From Duganella flavida (lineage in GTDB: Bacteria > Pseudomonadota > Gammaproteobacteria > Burkholderiales > Burkholderiaceae_D), in contig NZ_WWCN01000013.1 of NCBI RefSeq assembly GCF_009857445.1, positions 160,590-224,589 of the forward strand: DNA of 64,000 nt, read 5' to 3'. Shown one piece after another: positions 1-8,013 of this stretch; within the stretch, counting starts at the first letter, position 1; each line of letters opens with the position of its first letter. The translations under genes were made by a program, and so were the position numbers. The notes under the pieces were generated by a model. The model saw only the letters and a list, made by a program, of their open reading frames with translations, searched no databases and was not told the DNA's origin.

Positions 1-957
1 AAAGCGCAGCCGCACCACATCCAGCCCCTGCCCCGGCTCGGTCGGCAATGGCGAGACGCGCAGGCGCACCACGCCACGATCAGTGAACTTGAGTGCGTTG
101 CCCAGCAAGTTCAGCAGAATCTGGCGCAGCCGCGTTTCATCCAGGCTGACGGCTTGCGGCAAGCCCGTCATCAGCTCCAGCTCAAATTGCAGGTGCTTTT
201 GCTCGGCGCGCACGCGCATGATGTCAGCCACCACCGCCAGCAAATCACCGAGTCGCACCGCCTTGGGATGGAACTCCATCTTGCCCGCATCCACACGCGA
301 GAGGTCGAGCACATCGTTAATCAGCGCCAGCAAATGCTGCCCGCCTTGCTGGATGGTGCTGAGACCAGTTTGCTGCGTTACCGTCATACTCTTGTCGCGC
401 TTGAGAAGCTGGGCATAGCCAAGAATCGCATTCAGCGGCGTGCGCAACTCGTGACTCATCGAGGCCAGGAAGGCGCTCTTGGCGCGGTTGGCCACTTCGG
501 CGCGCTCCATGGCGGCGCGCAAATCGTCGTTGGCTTTTTGCAGCTCGGCGTTGACGGCAGCCAGTTGCGCCGGGCTCGGGATGCGCAGCGCGATCGGGAT
601 CAGACGCAGCATGGCAACCGCTGTCACCACTGAGGCGGCAGCAGTGATGGCTTTCAACGACACCGACAACACATAGTCGGGTTTCCACACCACCCAGATA
701 TCGGCCACGTGCGTGGCGCCGCAAGCCAGGATGAATACGCCGAAAGCGATAAACATCCAGTCGAACGGCATATCGCGCCGCTTGCGGATGAAGTAAAGCA
801 AGCTGATGGGGATGGACAGATAAGACAGCGCGATCAAGGCATCGGAAATCACGCTCGTCCACAGGATGGACGGGATCCACAAGAAGCAATGGCCGTGGGG
901 CATAAACCCATCACTGCTGAACCAGTTACTGATCATTTCCATTCCAGTCTCCGGCAT
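1..957 (-). CDS. Ethylene-receptor-type membrane histidine kinase (partial, C-terminus off window)
   Basis: The minus-strand frame opens at ATG 957 and is still open at base 1, so only the first 319 residues are seen. Residues about 30-125 hold three membrane segments matching the ethylene-binding domain of plant ETR1: VISDALIALSYLSIP, then CGATH. D39, Y46, C79 and H83 line up with ETR1 D25, Y32, C65 and H69, of which the Cys and His bind copper. A short coiled linker follows, then a HisKA domain with MSHELRTPLN (phospho-acceptor H169) and the beginning of a HATPase_c domain (LLNLLGNALKFTD). The family call and alignment are from memory. Bacterial homologues occur in cyanobacteria and some proteobacteria. 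Whether it binds ethylene or another small ligand is inference. A receiver domain could follow beyond the window edge. Confidence 0.85.
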   Translation of the reverse strand, partial: MPETGMEMISNWFSSDGFMPHGHCFLWIPSILWTSVISDALIALSYLSIPISLLYFIRKRRDMPFDWMFIAFGVFILACGATHVADIWVVWKPDYVLSVSLKAITAAASVVTAVAMLRLIPIALRIPSPAQLAAVNAELQKANDDLRAAMERAEVANRAKSAFLASMSHELRTPLNAILGYAQLLKRDKSMTVTQQTGLSTIQQGGQHLLALINDVLDLSRVDAGKMEFHPKAVRLGDLLAVVADIMRVRAEQKHLQFELELMTGLPQAVSLDETRLRQILLNLLGNALKFTDRGVVRLRVSPLPTEPGQGLDVVRLRF

Positions 958-1088
958 TGTTGAAATGACAGTATTAAGCTTACGAAACGGCTTCGCAAGA
1001 TGCAAGCAGAAAAATACTTGCAGAAAACAACTGATCCCCGTAGAATACTGGCCTCTGACGCGAACAACGCGACGGAGAGAAGTAAAAT

Positions 1089-1173
1089 GCCCACGTGGCG
1101 GAATTGGTAGACGCGCATGGTTCAGGTCCATGTGCCGCAAGGTGTGGGGGTTCGAGTCCCTCCGTGGGCACCA
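1089..1173 (+). tRNA. tRNA-Leu (anticodon CAG), copy 1
   Basis: An 85-nt class II tRNA. The acceptor GCCCACG pairs with CGTGGGC, the D-arm has the Leu-type GGCGGAATTGGTAGACGC, the anticodon loop contains CAG (TTCAGGT), a long variable arm is present, and GGTTCGAGTCC forms the T-loop. CCA is encoded. It is identical to the copies at 2029 and 2142. Confidence 0.95.
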
Positions 1174-1184
1174 AAAATTCCGCG

Positions 1185-1242
1185 AAAAAAGCCGCCCGGC
1201 TGAACGCGCTCAAGATCGCGTTCATGTCTGGCGGCTTTTTTT
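1185..1242 (+). terminator. Rho-independent terminator of tRNA-Leu copy 1
   Basis: AAAAAAGCCGCC (1185-1196) pairs with GGCGGCTTTTTT (1230-1241), with a 33-nt loop that can itself fold (GAACGCG...CGCGTTC). A T-tract follows the stem. It lies 11 nt after the encoded CCA. Confidence 0.75.
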
Positions 1243-1360
1243 GTTTTTGCACCCGCCACGCTTCGCAAATAAAATTTTGCAATAGTGAGACAGGCAGTCA
1301 AATCGCAGCCACTCCCCAGCATACAGTTCCATCGATATCAACTTGATAACTGGAACTCTC

Positions 1361-1891
1361 ATGAAAATCTTGTCGCCGCTGATTGCGGCCCTTCTCTTCG
1401 CCGCCAGCATGTCGGCACATGCCGATACCCTGACTTACACCTTTACCGGCACCTGCACCAAAAATTGCACCCACCCACCCGTGACCACGGCGAAAGACAC
1501 CCTGATTATCACCGACATCAAGGCCGGGGAAGTATTTGGACTGAATAACCTGGTCTCGTTCACGGGTACGGGTTCGATACTGCACCCGACCGTCCTCGGC
1601 GGCCAGTTACCGACCACATCCGGCGGCGGCGAATTTATTGAGCGTGGCGTTAGCGGCGGTGGCAGCAACTTCTATTTCTACACCTTCAGCACCCATGTCG
1701 ACGGCACCTGGAGGGCCTCATGGATTTCCGAAATCGGCGCCAAGGTCAGGTATGACTATTCCGGAATCGGGGGCACCTGGACGCTGACCGATGTGGTCAC
1801 GTCACCCATCCCGGAGCCGGAACAGTACACGATGCTGGCGCTAGGCCTGGCATTCATAGGCATGGCCGCCCGCTCGCGCAAATCCTCCTGA
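1361..1891 (+). CDS. PEP-CTERM sorting-domain exported protein
   Basis: A 176-residue exported protein of unknown function. ATG 1361 is chosen over the in-frame ATG 1343 because it begins a clean signal peptide (MKILSPLIAALLFAASMSAHA) and has GGAA about 6 nt upstream. The mature part is rich in Thr/Gly and strand-forming residues, with two nearby Cys (CTKNC). The C-terminus has the PEP-CTERM layout: PEPEQ, a hydrophobic segment (YTMLALGLAFIGMAA), then a basic tail RSRKSS. Such proteins are cut and anchored or released by exosortase in exopolysaccharide-making bacteria. The gene sits between tRNA-Leu copies, which suggests it arrived or was trapped there during a tRNA duplication. No catalytic motif is recognised. 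Confidence 0.8.
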   Translation: MKILSPLIAALLFAASMSAHADTLTYTFTGTCTKNCTHPPVTTAKDTLIITDIKAGEVFGLNNLVSFTGTGSILHPTVLGGQLPTTSGGGEFIERGVSGGGSNFYFYTFSTHVDGTWRASWISEIGAKVRYDYSGIGGTWTLTDVVTSPIPEPEQYTMLALGLAFIGMAARSRKSS

Positions 1892-2028
1892 GCTGCGGCA
1901 CAAATTGATGTTGCGGAAATAATTTCACAAAAGCAGCAATTTGCTATTGACGGGTGTGCGATCGGCCTTTAAGATGCGTGCCTTCTGTTGCGGAACAACG
2001 CAGCGGAAAGTAGCGAGGCAGTATCAGC

Positions 2029-2113
2029 GCCCACGTGGCGGAATTGGTAGACGCGCATGGTTCAGGTCCATGTGCCGCAAGGTGTGGGGGTTCGAGTCCC
2101 TCCGTGGGCACCA
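2029..2113 (+). tRNA. tRNA-Leu (anticodon CAG), copy 2
   Basis: 85 nt, identical to the copy at 1089, with encoded CCA. Its 5' flank (gaacaacgcagcggaaag) resembles the flank of copy 1 (gaacaacgcgacggagag), so promoter and gene were duplicated together. Only 28 nt separate it from copy 3, so both are probably on one precursor. Confidence 0.95.
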
Positions 2114-2141
2114 AGCGCTGATGACTGTTGATGTTACAAAT

Positions 2142-2226
2142 GCCCACGTGGCGGAATTGGTAGACGCGCATGGTTCAGGTCCATGTGCCGCAAGGTGTGG
2201 GGGTTCGAGTCCCTCCGTGGGCACCA
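2142..2226 (+). tRNA. tRNA-Leu (anticodon CAG), copy 3
   Basis: 85 nt, identical to copies 1 and 2, with encoded CCA. The 3' flank (CCAAAAATTCCGC) matches that of copy 1, so the downstream terminator region was part of the same duplication. Confidence 0.95.
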
Positions 2227-2236
2227 AAAATTCCGC

Positions 2237-2279
2237 AAAAAAGCCTCCATCAGCGCTCAGCGTCGATGGAGGCTTTTTT
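2237..2279 (+). terminator. Rho-independent terminator of the tRNA-Leu pair
   Basis: AAAAAAGCCTCCATC (2237-2251) pairs with GATGGAGGCTTTTTT (2265-2279) across a 13-nt loop. The stem is symmetrical with A and T tracts, so it can also end transcription of the converging qorB gene, whose stop codon is at 2282. Confidence 0.85.
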
Positions 2280-2281
2280 CA

Positions 2282-3130
2282 TTACAGCGCAGCTTTTACG
2301 GCATCCGCCAGCGAGATGGTTGGGTGGCCAATCAGCTTGCTCAGGGTGCGGCTGTCGTCGAACAGTGCGCCTTTGGCGGCCTGGGCGTCCGAATCGGCAA
2401 TCAGGTCAGCTAGCGCGCCTGGCAGGCCAACGTTCACCAGCAGCTCGCGATACTCTTGCTGCGGCAGGTTGTGGAACGGGAGCGCTTTGCCGGTCTGGCG
2501 CGACACTTCTGCGGCCAGCTCAGCCAGCGTGAAGCCGGTATCGCCCGCCAGTTCGTACACTGGTTCCACTGCACCCGCTTTAGCCAGCACCACCGCCGCC
2601 GCTTCCGCATAATCCGCACGCGACGCCGCCGAGATACGGCCCTCGCCCGCCGCACCAGCCAGCGCGCCATGCGCTACCGCGCCGCCCAGGCTACCCGTGT
2701 GATTCTCCACATACCAGCCATTGCGCAGCAAGGTGTACGGCACGCCCGACGCGCGCACGGCCGCTTCGGTCTCGCGATGCTCACCAGCCAGACCGAGTGT
2801 CGAGTGCGCCGCATGCAGCACGCTGGTGTAGGCCAGCAGGCTGACTTTGGCGCGGGCCGCCGCATCAATCACGTTGCGGTGCTGCGCCACGCGGTTACCC
2901 AAATCATTCGACGAGATCAGCAGCACTTTGCTGGCGCCGGCAAAAGCCGCATCCAGCGAGGCCGGATCGGTGTAATTCGCACGGCGCACTTGCACGCCTT
3001 GCGCCGCCAGATCGGCCGCCTTGGCTGGATCGCGTACGGCAGCGACGATCTGTGCTGCAGGCGTGGTTTTGAGCAGGTTGGCAATCACCAGACGGCCCAG
3101 TTGGCCGGTTGCAGCAGTAACGACAATCAT
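2282..3130 (-). CDS. qorB: NmrA-type NAD(P)H:quinone oxidoreductase
   Basis: A 282-residue atypical short-chain dehydrogenase of the NmrA/QorB (YtfG) group, cytoplasmic. The N-terminus has the dinucleotide-binding motif TAATGQLG (GxxGxxG-like), followed by the strand order of a Rossmann fold. It lacks the classical YxxxK dyad, as expected for NmrA/QorB proteins. LLRNGWYVEN is the substrate-side segment conserved in this group. A GGAGG site lies 7 nt before ATG 3130. It is transcribed divergently from an HxlR regulator, the same arrangement as E. coli ytfG-ytfH (qorB-qorR). QorB-type proteins reduce quinones with NADPH in oxidative or electrophile stress. Control by the neighbour through the palindrome at 3175-3191 is inferred. 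Confidence 0.85.
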   Translation of the reverse strand: MIVVTAATGQLGRLVIANLLKTTPAAQIVAAVRDPAKAADLAAQGVQVRRANYTDPASLDAAFAGASKVLLISSNDLGNRVAQHRNVIDAAARAKVSLLAYTSVLHAAHSTLGLAGEHRETEAAVRASGVPYTLLRNGWYVENHTGSLGGAVAHGALAGAAGEGRISAASRADYAEAAAVVLAKAGAVEPVYELAGDTGFTLAELAAEVSRQTGKALPFHNLPQQEYRELLVNVGLPGALADLIADSDAQAAKGALFDDSRTLSKLIGHPTISLADAVKAAL

Positions 3131-3174
3131 GAAATCCTCCGTTTAAAAGTTGATGAGACCATGATATAGGCTAT

Positions 3175-3191
3175 ACTTACGAATTGTAAGT
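3175..3191. promoter_or_regulatory. Palindromic operator between qorB and the HxlR regulator
   Basis: ACTTAC-GAATT-GTAAGT is a perfect 6-bp inverted repeat with a 5-bp spacer in the 95-bp divergent intergenic region. An extra half-site GTAAGT lies at 3204-3209. This is the expected kind of site for the dimeric winged-helix HxlR regulator next door; binding is inferred. Confidence 0.65.
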
Positions 3192-3225
3192 ACGCACATT
3201 TTAGTAAGTACCTCGGGAGCCCATC

Positions 3226-3636
3226 ATGACCAGTAAATCGCTACGCCAGACCATCCAGGCCATGCAGCAAGATCCCCGGCGCGCCCAGGTAATGGCGGCC
3301 GACTGCCCTTCCCGCGCCGTGCTCGGCCACATCACCAGCCGCTGGGGCGTGCTGGTGCTGGTGATGCTGCTGGAGCGTACCCACCGCTTCAGTGAGCTGC
3401 GCCGCGCGGTCGGTGGCGTCAGCGAGAAAATGCTGGCGCAAACGCTGGACGCCCTCGCCCACGACGGCCTGGTGTTGCGTGTGGCCCACCAGGTGGTGCC
3501 ACCGCATGTCGAGTACAGCCTGACGCCGCTCGGGCGCGAAGCCGCGCAGCGGCTGGAGGTGCTGGTCGACTGGATCGAGGAGAACTTCCCGCTGATCCAG
3601 ACCGCGCAAGAGGCCTACGCACAGAAGGCTGCATAA
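3226..3636 (+). CDS. HxlR-family transcriptional regulator (QorR-like)
   Basis: A 136-residue winged-helix regulator. The N-terminal part carries a Cys in CPSRAVLGHITSRWG, the position of the redox- or aldehyde-sensing Cys in HxlR proteins. LRRAVGGVSEKMLAQTLDAL is the recognition helix region, and HVEYSLTPLGREA is the family wing signature. An RBS-like GGGAG lies at 3215-3219. It is divergent from qorB, as in E. coli ytfH/ytfG. It probably represses qorB and itself and is relieved by oxidation of the single N-terminal Cys or by an electrophile. That mechanism is known for related HxlR proteins and is inferred here. Confidence 0.85.
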   Translation: MTSKSLRQTIQAMQQDPRRAQVMAADCPSRAVLGHITSRWGVLVLVMLLERTHRFSELRRAVGGVSEKMLAQTLDALAHDGLVLRVAHQVVPPHVEYSLTPLGREAAQRLEVLVDWIEENFPLIQTAQEAYAQKAA

Positions 3637-3706
3637 CGCTGGCCGCACACCGCGTTCTTGTAATACACTGGTTCCACGCCGCCTTGCGGAGCCGAACCAG
3701 CCGGAC

Positions 3707-5911
3707 ATGATGCCGCCGTTCTCTGCCGATCAGCCGCACACCATCCTGATAGCCGTCAGCACCGGCTATGACGCTGCCGCCTTGCGCCGCATGCTGGCGC
3801 GCCACCATTTTGAAGTCCACGCCGTCAGCCGCGGCGACGAGGCGCTGGCCTTTGCCCGCCACGGCCAGGTCGCGCTGGTGCTGCTGGATGTCGCGCTGGC
3901 CGGCAGCGCCAGCCTGGAGCTGTGCCCTCGCTTGCAACAAGCCAGTGACAAACCACTGCCGGTGTTCCTGCTGTCCAGCAATCCCAACGACGAAGAGCGC
4001 ACGCGCGCCTACGAAGCCGGCGCCGCCGCCTACCTGCCGATAAATTTCCCCGTCGACGATATGGCGGAAAAAATCCTGCTCTACCTGCAGGCCATTTCGC
4101 CGGCGCCGGTGCTGGCCGGCATGCCGACCATGGCCACGCTGGAAGTCAACTATCACACCATGCTGGCCGGCTCGCCGGACGCCATCTTGCTGATGCAGCG
4201 CGGCAGCAACCGCATCCTCGATGTCAACCGCCGCACGCGCCAGCTGTTCGGCATGACCGAGACCGAGCTGATCCAAACCAATTTGTTGTCGCTGTGCCCA
4301 CCCGCGCAGCCGGACGGCCAGCCCAGCGAGCACGTGTTTTCAGTCGATCTTGAACAGATCATGTCGGGCGAGATCCAGCTGTTCGAGCTGGAGATGCGCC
4401 ACAGCTCCGGCCGCGCCATCGCCTGCGAGCTGCGCATGGTGCCGCTGACCACGCAGGAACACCGCCTGATGCATGTGCGCATAGTCGACGTCACCGCGCG
4501 CAAGCTGGCGGCCGAACTGCGCGACGGCAAGAACGCATTGTTGGAAATGATCGCGCGCGGCGCACCGCTGCAGGAAACGCTGGATAAGCTGGTGCGCCTG
4601 ATCGAAGGCCAGCTGGACCAAGGCTCGTGCACCGTGATGCTGCTTAACGCCGACGGCGCGACGGTGCAAAGCGCCGCGGGCCCCAGCATGCCGTCCGATT
4701 ACATGAACGCGCTCAACGGTCTGCCGATTGGTCCGGCAGCCGGCTCCTGCGGCACCGCCATGTACCGCAAGGAGACCGTGATCGTCAGCGACATCCTCAA
4801 CGATCCGCTGTGGGCGCCCTATCGCAACGCCGCCGCCCACTACGGCCTGCGCGCCTGCTGGTCGATGCCCATCCTGCTGGACCAGGATACGGTGCTGGGC
4901 TCGTTCGCCATGTACTACCGCGAAGAGCGCTCGCCCACCGAGGAAGACCGGCGCCTGATCCACGCCGCGACCCATCTGGCCGGCATCGCCATCGGCCGCA
5001 TGCGGCGCGAGGAAGAGCTGCAGCGCCATCGCGAGCATCTGGAAGAACTGGTGGCGGCCCGCACCGCCGAGCTGCAGCACGCCAAGGAAGACGCCGAGCA
5101 CGTCAACGAAGAACTGAGTACCGCGCTGGACAACCTCAGCATGACGCAGGAAGAGCTGGTGCGGCGCGACAAGCTGGCCGCGCTGGGCGCGCTGGTGGCG
5201 GGCGTCGCCCACGAGCTGAACACGCCGATCGGCAACAGCCTGACCATGGCCAGCAGCATGAGCGAGCGCACCGCCGCGCTGCGCCACGACCTTGAAAGCG
5301 GCCTGCGCCGCTCGGTGCTGCAAGCCTACCTCGACGAAGCCAGCGCCGCCGACGAGGTGGTGCTGCGCAACCTCAACCGCGCAGCTGCGCTGGTGGCTGG
5401 TTTCAAGCGCATTGCGGTCGAGGGCGGCAACAGCCAGCGCAGCCAGTTCGTGCTGGGCGACGTGGTGGCCGGGCTGCTGCAATCGGTGCAGGGCGAGGTG
5501 CGCCAGCGCGGGCTGGAGCTGATCGAGGACGTCGAACACTGGCTGGAAATGGACAGCTATCCTGGCCCGCTGACGCAGGCGCTGCAAAACCTGATCGAAA
5601 ACAGCCTGGTGCACGGCTTTGCCGAACGTCACTACGACCGCGGCAGCATTACCTTGTCGGCCCACGACAGCGGCAACGGCGAAATTGCCATCATCCTGAG
5701 CGACACCGGCACCGGCATCGCGCCCGAGCACCTGCCGCGCATCTACGATCCCTTCTTCACCACCCGGCTCGGCGCAGGCAGCTCCGGGCTCGGTTTGTAT
5801 ATCACACACAACATCGTGACCGGTATGCTGGGCGGCCGCATCGAGGCAGCCAGCACGCCGGGCCAAGGCACCAGCTTCATGTTAAGGCTACCAAGGGTTG
5901 CGCCACTGTAG
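3707..5911 (+). CDS. Hybrid sensor histidine kinase: degenerate receiver, PAS, GAF, HisKA, HATPase
   Basis: A 734-residue soluble kinase. Residues about 10-130 form a receiver fold that keeps D61 (LLDVALAG). It has lost the acidic pair (ILIAVST where ILIVDDE-type is normal) and the beta-5 Lys (LPINFP instead of xKPF). A PAS domain (about 148-270; AGSPDAILLMQRGSNRILDVN) and a GAF domain (about 290-440; PIGPAAGSCGTAMYRK) follow. A coiled coil (440-490) leads to HisKA with GVAHELNTPIGN (H502) and HATPase_c with QNLIENSLVHGF, DTGTGIAP and SSGLGLYI. No membrane segment is seen. No dedicated response regulator follows, but a diguanylate cyclase starts 96 nt downstream on the same strand, so the pair may share a signalling circuit (inference). 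Confidence 0.85.
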   Translation: MMPPFSADQPHTILIAVSTGYDAAALRRMLARHHFEVHAVSRGDEALAFARHGQVALVLLDVALAGSASLELCPRLQQASDKPLPVFLLSSNPNDEERTRAYEAGAAAYLPINFPVDDMAEKILLYLQAISPAPVLAGMPTMATLEVNYHTMLAGSPDAILLMQRGSNRILDVNRRTRQLFGMTETELIQTNLLSLCPPAQPDGQPSEHVFSVDLEQIMSGEIQLFELEMRHSSGRAIACELRMVPLTTQEHRLMHVRIVDVTARKLAAELRDGKNALLEMIARGAPLQETLDKLVRLIEGQLDQGSCTVMLLNADGATVQSAAGPSMPSDYMNALNGLPIGPAAGSCGTAMYRKETVIVSDILNDPLWAPYRNAAAHYGLRACWSMPILLDQDTVLGSFAMYYREERSPTEEDRRLIHAATHLAGIAIGRMRREEELQRHREHLEELVAARTAELQHAKEDAEHVNEELSTALDNLSMTQEELVRRDKLAALGALVAGVAHELNTPIGNSLTMASSMSERTAALRHDLESGLRRSVLQAYLDEASAADEVVLRNLNRAAALVAGFKRIAVEGGNSQRSQFVLGDVVAGLLQSVQGEVRQRGLELIEDVEHWLEMDSYPGPLTQALQNLIENSLVHGFAERHYDRGSITLSAHDSGNGEIAIILSDTGTGIAPEHLPRIYDPFFTTRLGAGSSGLGLYITHNIVTGMLGGRIEAASTPGQGTSFMLRLPRVAPL

Positions 5912-6007
5912 TCGTGCGCTAATTTTTTCCGCCCCGCAATTGTTGCAGACGTATAATTGCTGCTATCAGACCGGCAAATAGCCGACCTCTAGCGGAGACA
6001 CGCGGTC

Positions 6008-7165
6008 ATGCCACCTAACCCCGTTCCGTCCAGGACAATTAAAGTAGCGCCCTTGCGCTGCGAGTTCTGCGACGCCACGACCGAGAGCGAATTCCTGCGT
6101 CACCAACTGGCCATGACGCACGCCCAGTTGCGCGTGACCTTTTTGTTCTGCGCCCTGTTCTACCTGTGCTTTGCCGCGACCGACCTGATCTGGGTCGGCT
6201 ACTCGCTGAAAACCTGTCTGCTAGTGGGCGCGCGCATCGCCGTGGCGGCCGTGGTGCTGACTTGCCTGGCGCTGCTGAAGCGGCGGCCGGATTCGATCCC
6301 GTTCACGCGGGTAGCGGCCAATATCGTCGAAGTAGCGGGCGCAGCCGGTTTCCTGCTGATCGCCGCGCTGCGGCCGACCGAGTTTTCGCTGCATGCGATT
6401 TCCATGTCCATCGTGGTCATCGTGCTGTACATCTACATCCCGAACCGCTTGATTTACGCAGTGACGATCGCGGCGGCGGCAACCGCCTTCTTCATGCTGC
6501 TGGCGTGGCAACTGGGCGGCATGCCCACTCTTGAACTGGCCACGATGGCGTCACTGCTAGCCCTGACCAACGTGTTCGGCTACGTGGCGGCACGGCGCTA
6601 CCAGATCTTGTGGCGCGAAGAATACAGCGCGCAGATGGTGCTGAAAAACCTGTCGGTGCGCGATCCGCTGACCGGCTGCTACAACCGGCGCCACCTGCAC
6701 GAGCAGCTGCTGGAAACGGAAATCTCGCGCGCCCAGCGCTACCGCCTGAGCCTGACCGTCATCATGAGCGACCTCGACCACTTCAAGGCGGTCAACGACA
6801 CCTACGGCCACTACGGCGGCGACGCCGTGCTGCAGCGCTTTGCCGCCCTGCTGCAATCGATGACGCGCGACAGCATCGACAGCGTAGTGCGCTACGGCGG
6901 CGAGGAATTCCTGCTGATCCTGCCGGAAACCGACTTGGCCGGCGGCGAGCTGCTGGCCGAGCGCCTGCGCCAGACCCTGGCCGACACACCGGTCGATCAC
7001 GAAGGCCAGCAGATCCATGTGACAGCCAGCTTCGGCGTCGCCAGCGTCGACTTCGCCAGCTCCACACACGAAGCGCACGACAACATGATCGCCGCCGCCG
7101 ACGAATTGCTGTACGCTGCGAAAAACAGTGGCCGCAATCGCGTCTGCGCGCAACAACTGGTGTGA
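6008..7165 (+). CDS. Membrane-anchored diguanylate cyclase (GGDEF)
   Basis: A 385-residue protein. Residues 1-40 are cytosolic with a CEFC cysteine pair. About six hydrophobic segments span 44-200, a small integral sensory domain of the MASE type not further identified. The GGDEF domain (about 215-380) begins with DPLTGCYNRR and has the intact active site RYGGEEF plus SDLDHFKAVNDTYGH, so it should make c-di-GMP from two GTP. The allosteric I-site RxxD, expected a few residues before GGEEF, reads DSID, so product inhibition is probably lost. There is no EAL domain. A 69-residue secreted protein starts 2 nt after the stop and may be co-transcribed. Confidence 0.9.
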   Translation: MPPNPVPSRTIKVAPLRCEFCDATTESEFLRHQLAMTHAQLRVTFLFCALFYLCFAATDLIWVGYSLKTCLLVGARIAVAAVVLTCLALLKRRPDSIPFTRVAANIVEVAGAAGFLLIAALRPTEFSLHAISMSIVVIVLYIYIPNRLIYAVTIAAAATAFFMLLAWQLGGMPTLELATMASLLALTNVFGYVAARRYQILWREEYSAQMVLKNLSVRDPLTGCYNRRHLHEQLLETEISRAQRYRLSLTVIMSDLDHFKAVNDTYGHYGGDAVLQRFAALLQSMTRDSIDSVVRYGGEEFLLILPETDLAGGELLAERLRQTLADTPVDHEGQQIHVTASFGVASVDFASSTHEAHDNMIAAADELLYAAKNSGRNRVCAQQLV

Positions 7166-7167
7166 AC

Positions 7168-7377
7168 ATGAAAAAAATCAATGTGAAAGTGACGACGACC
7201 TTGCTGCTGGCCCTGTGCTGCAGCACGCTCAATGCCGAGCCGGCGCCGTGGTGGAAGTGGCGCAGCAAGATAGATGGCGCGCTGATCTGCTCGCAAACGC
7301 CGCTAGGGGAAGGCTGGGAAAAGGCTTATGGCCCCTTCCGCGATGCCCGTTGCGAGAAATTAATTGTTGTTAGATAA
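7168..7377 (+). CDS. Small secreted protein, function unknown
   Basis: 69 residues. ATG 7168 starts 2 nt after the diguanylate cyclase stop. A longer in-frame reading would overlap that gene and is unlikely. The N-terminus is a signal peptide (MKKINVKVTTTLLLALCCSTLNA). The mature part of about 46 residues is Trp-rich (PWWKWRS) with two Cys (ICSQ and RCEK) that could form a disulfide, and a GEGWEKAYGPF stretch. I do not recognise a named family. The translational coupling suggests a link with the cyclase, for example a periplasmic partner, but this is inference. Confidence 0.65.
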   Translation: MKKINVKVTTTLLLALCCSTLNAEPAPWWKWRSKIDGALICSQTPLGEGWEKAYGPFRDARCEKLIVVR

Positions 7378-7445
7378 TAAAATCGCACACAAGTTAGACC
7401 GAGAATCGCTGTACGCTGCATCCACCTTTATAACAAGGAGACTGT

Positions 7446-8009
7446 ATGTTCACGAATCCAGAGCAATTTGCCAACGTTACCAAAGCGCTGTTTGAATTCC
7501 AACTTGAAACGTTCAACACCCTGACCAGCAAAACCGTACAGGGCGTGGAACAAGTGATTGCCCTCAACATCTCCACCGCCAAATCGCACCTGGAAGATAA
7601 CCTAGCTGCCGGCAAGGAAATCAGCCAGGCGCCGGATCCAAAAGCCGCCATCAAACTGGCCGCCGAGCAGATCCAGCCCGGTGTAGCAGGCGCCGCCGCC
7701 TACCACCAGCAGTTGGGCGACATCATTGCCGAGATCCGCGAAGAATTCACCCGCGCCGCCGACGCCCACGTGGCCGAAGCCAAGAGCAACCTGAGTGCCC
7801 TGATCTACGACGTGACCAAGAACGTACGTCCCGGCTCGGAAAACGCCGTGCAGATCGTGAAAACCGCGATCGACAACGCCTTCGCCGGCTATGAGCAAGT
7901 GACCAAGGCCACCAAGCAAGCCGTGCAGGTGGTAGAAGCGGAAATCGCCAAAGCCAGCGCACTGGCTGGCCAGGCCGCACCAGCCAAACCGGCCAAAGCC
8001 AAGAAATAA
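7446..8009 (+). CDS. Phasin (PHA granule-associated protein)
   Basis: A 187-residue phasin-family protein that coats polyhydroxyalkanoate granules in the cytoplasm. The N-terminus (FTNPEQFANVTKALFEFQ) and the long amphipathic helices over residues 10-165 are typical. The C-terminus is an Ala/Pro/Lys tail (APAKPAKAKK) typical of burkholderial phasins. AAGGAG lies about 7 nt before ATG 7446. The gene stands alone and is followed 5 nt later by a very strong hairpin. It implies that the host stores PHA; no PHA synthase is in the window. Confidence 0.92.
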   Translation: MFTNPEQFANVTKALFEFQLETFNTLTSKTVQGVEQVIALNISTAKSHLEDNLAAGKEISQAPDPKAAIKLAAEQIQPGVAGAAAYHQQLGDIIAEIREEFTRAADAHVAEAKSNLSALIYDVTKNVRPGSENAVQIVKTAIDNAFAGYEQVTKATKQAVQVVEAEIAKASALAGQAAPAKPAKAKK

Positions 8010-8013
8010 AACC

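Noticed and set aside
2029..2226. Phage or island attachment site at the tandem tRNA-Leu genes
   Set aside because: The repeated sequence is the complete tRNA gene with promoter and terminator flanks, not a partial 3' end, and no integrase lies nearby.
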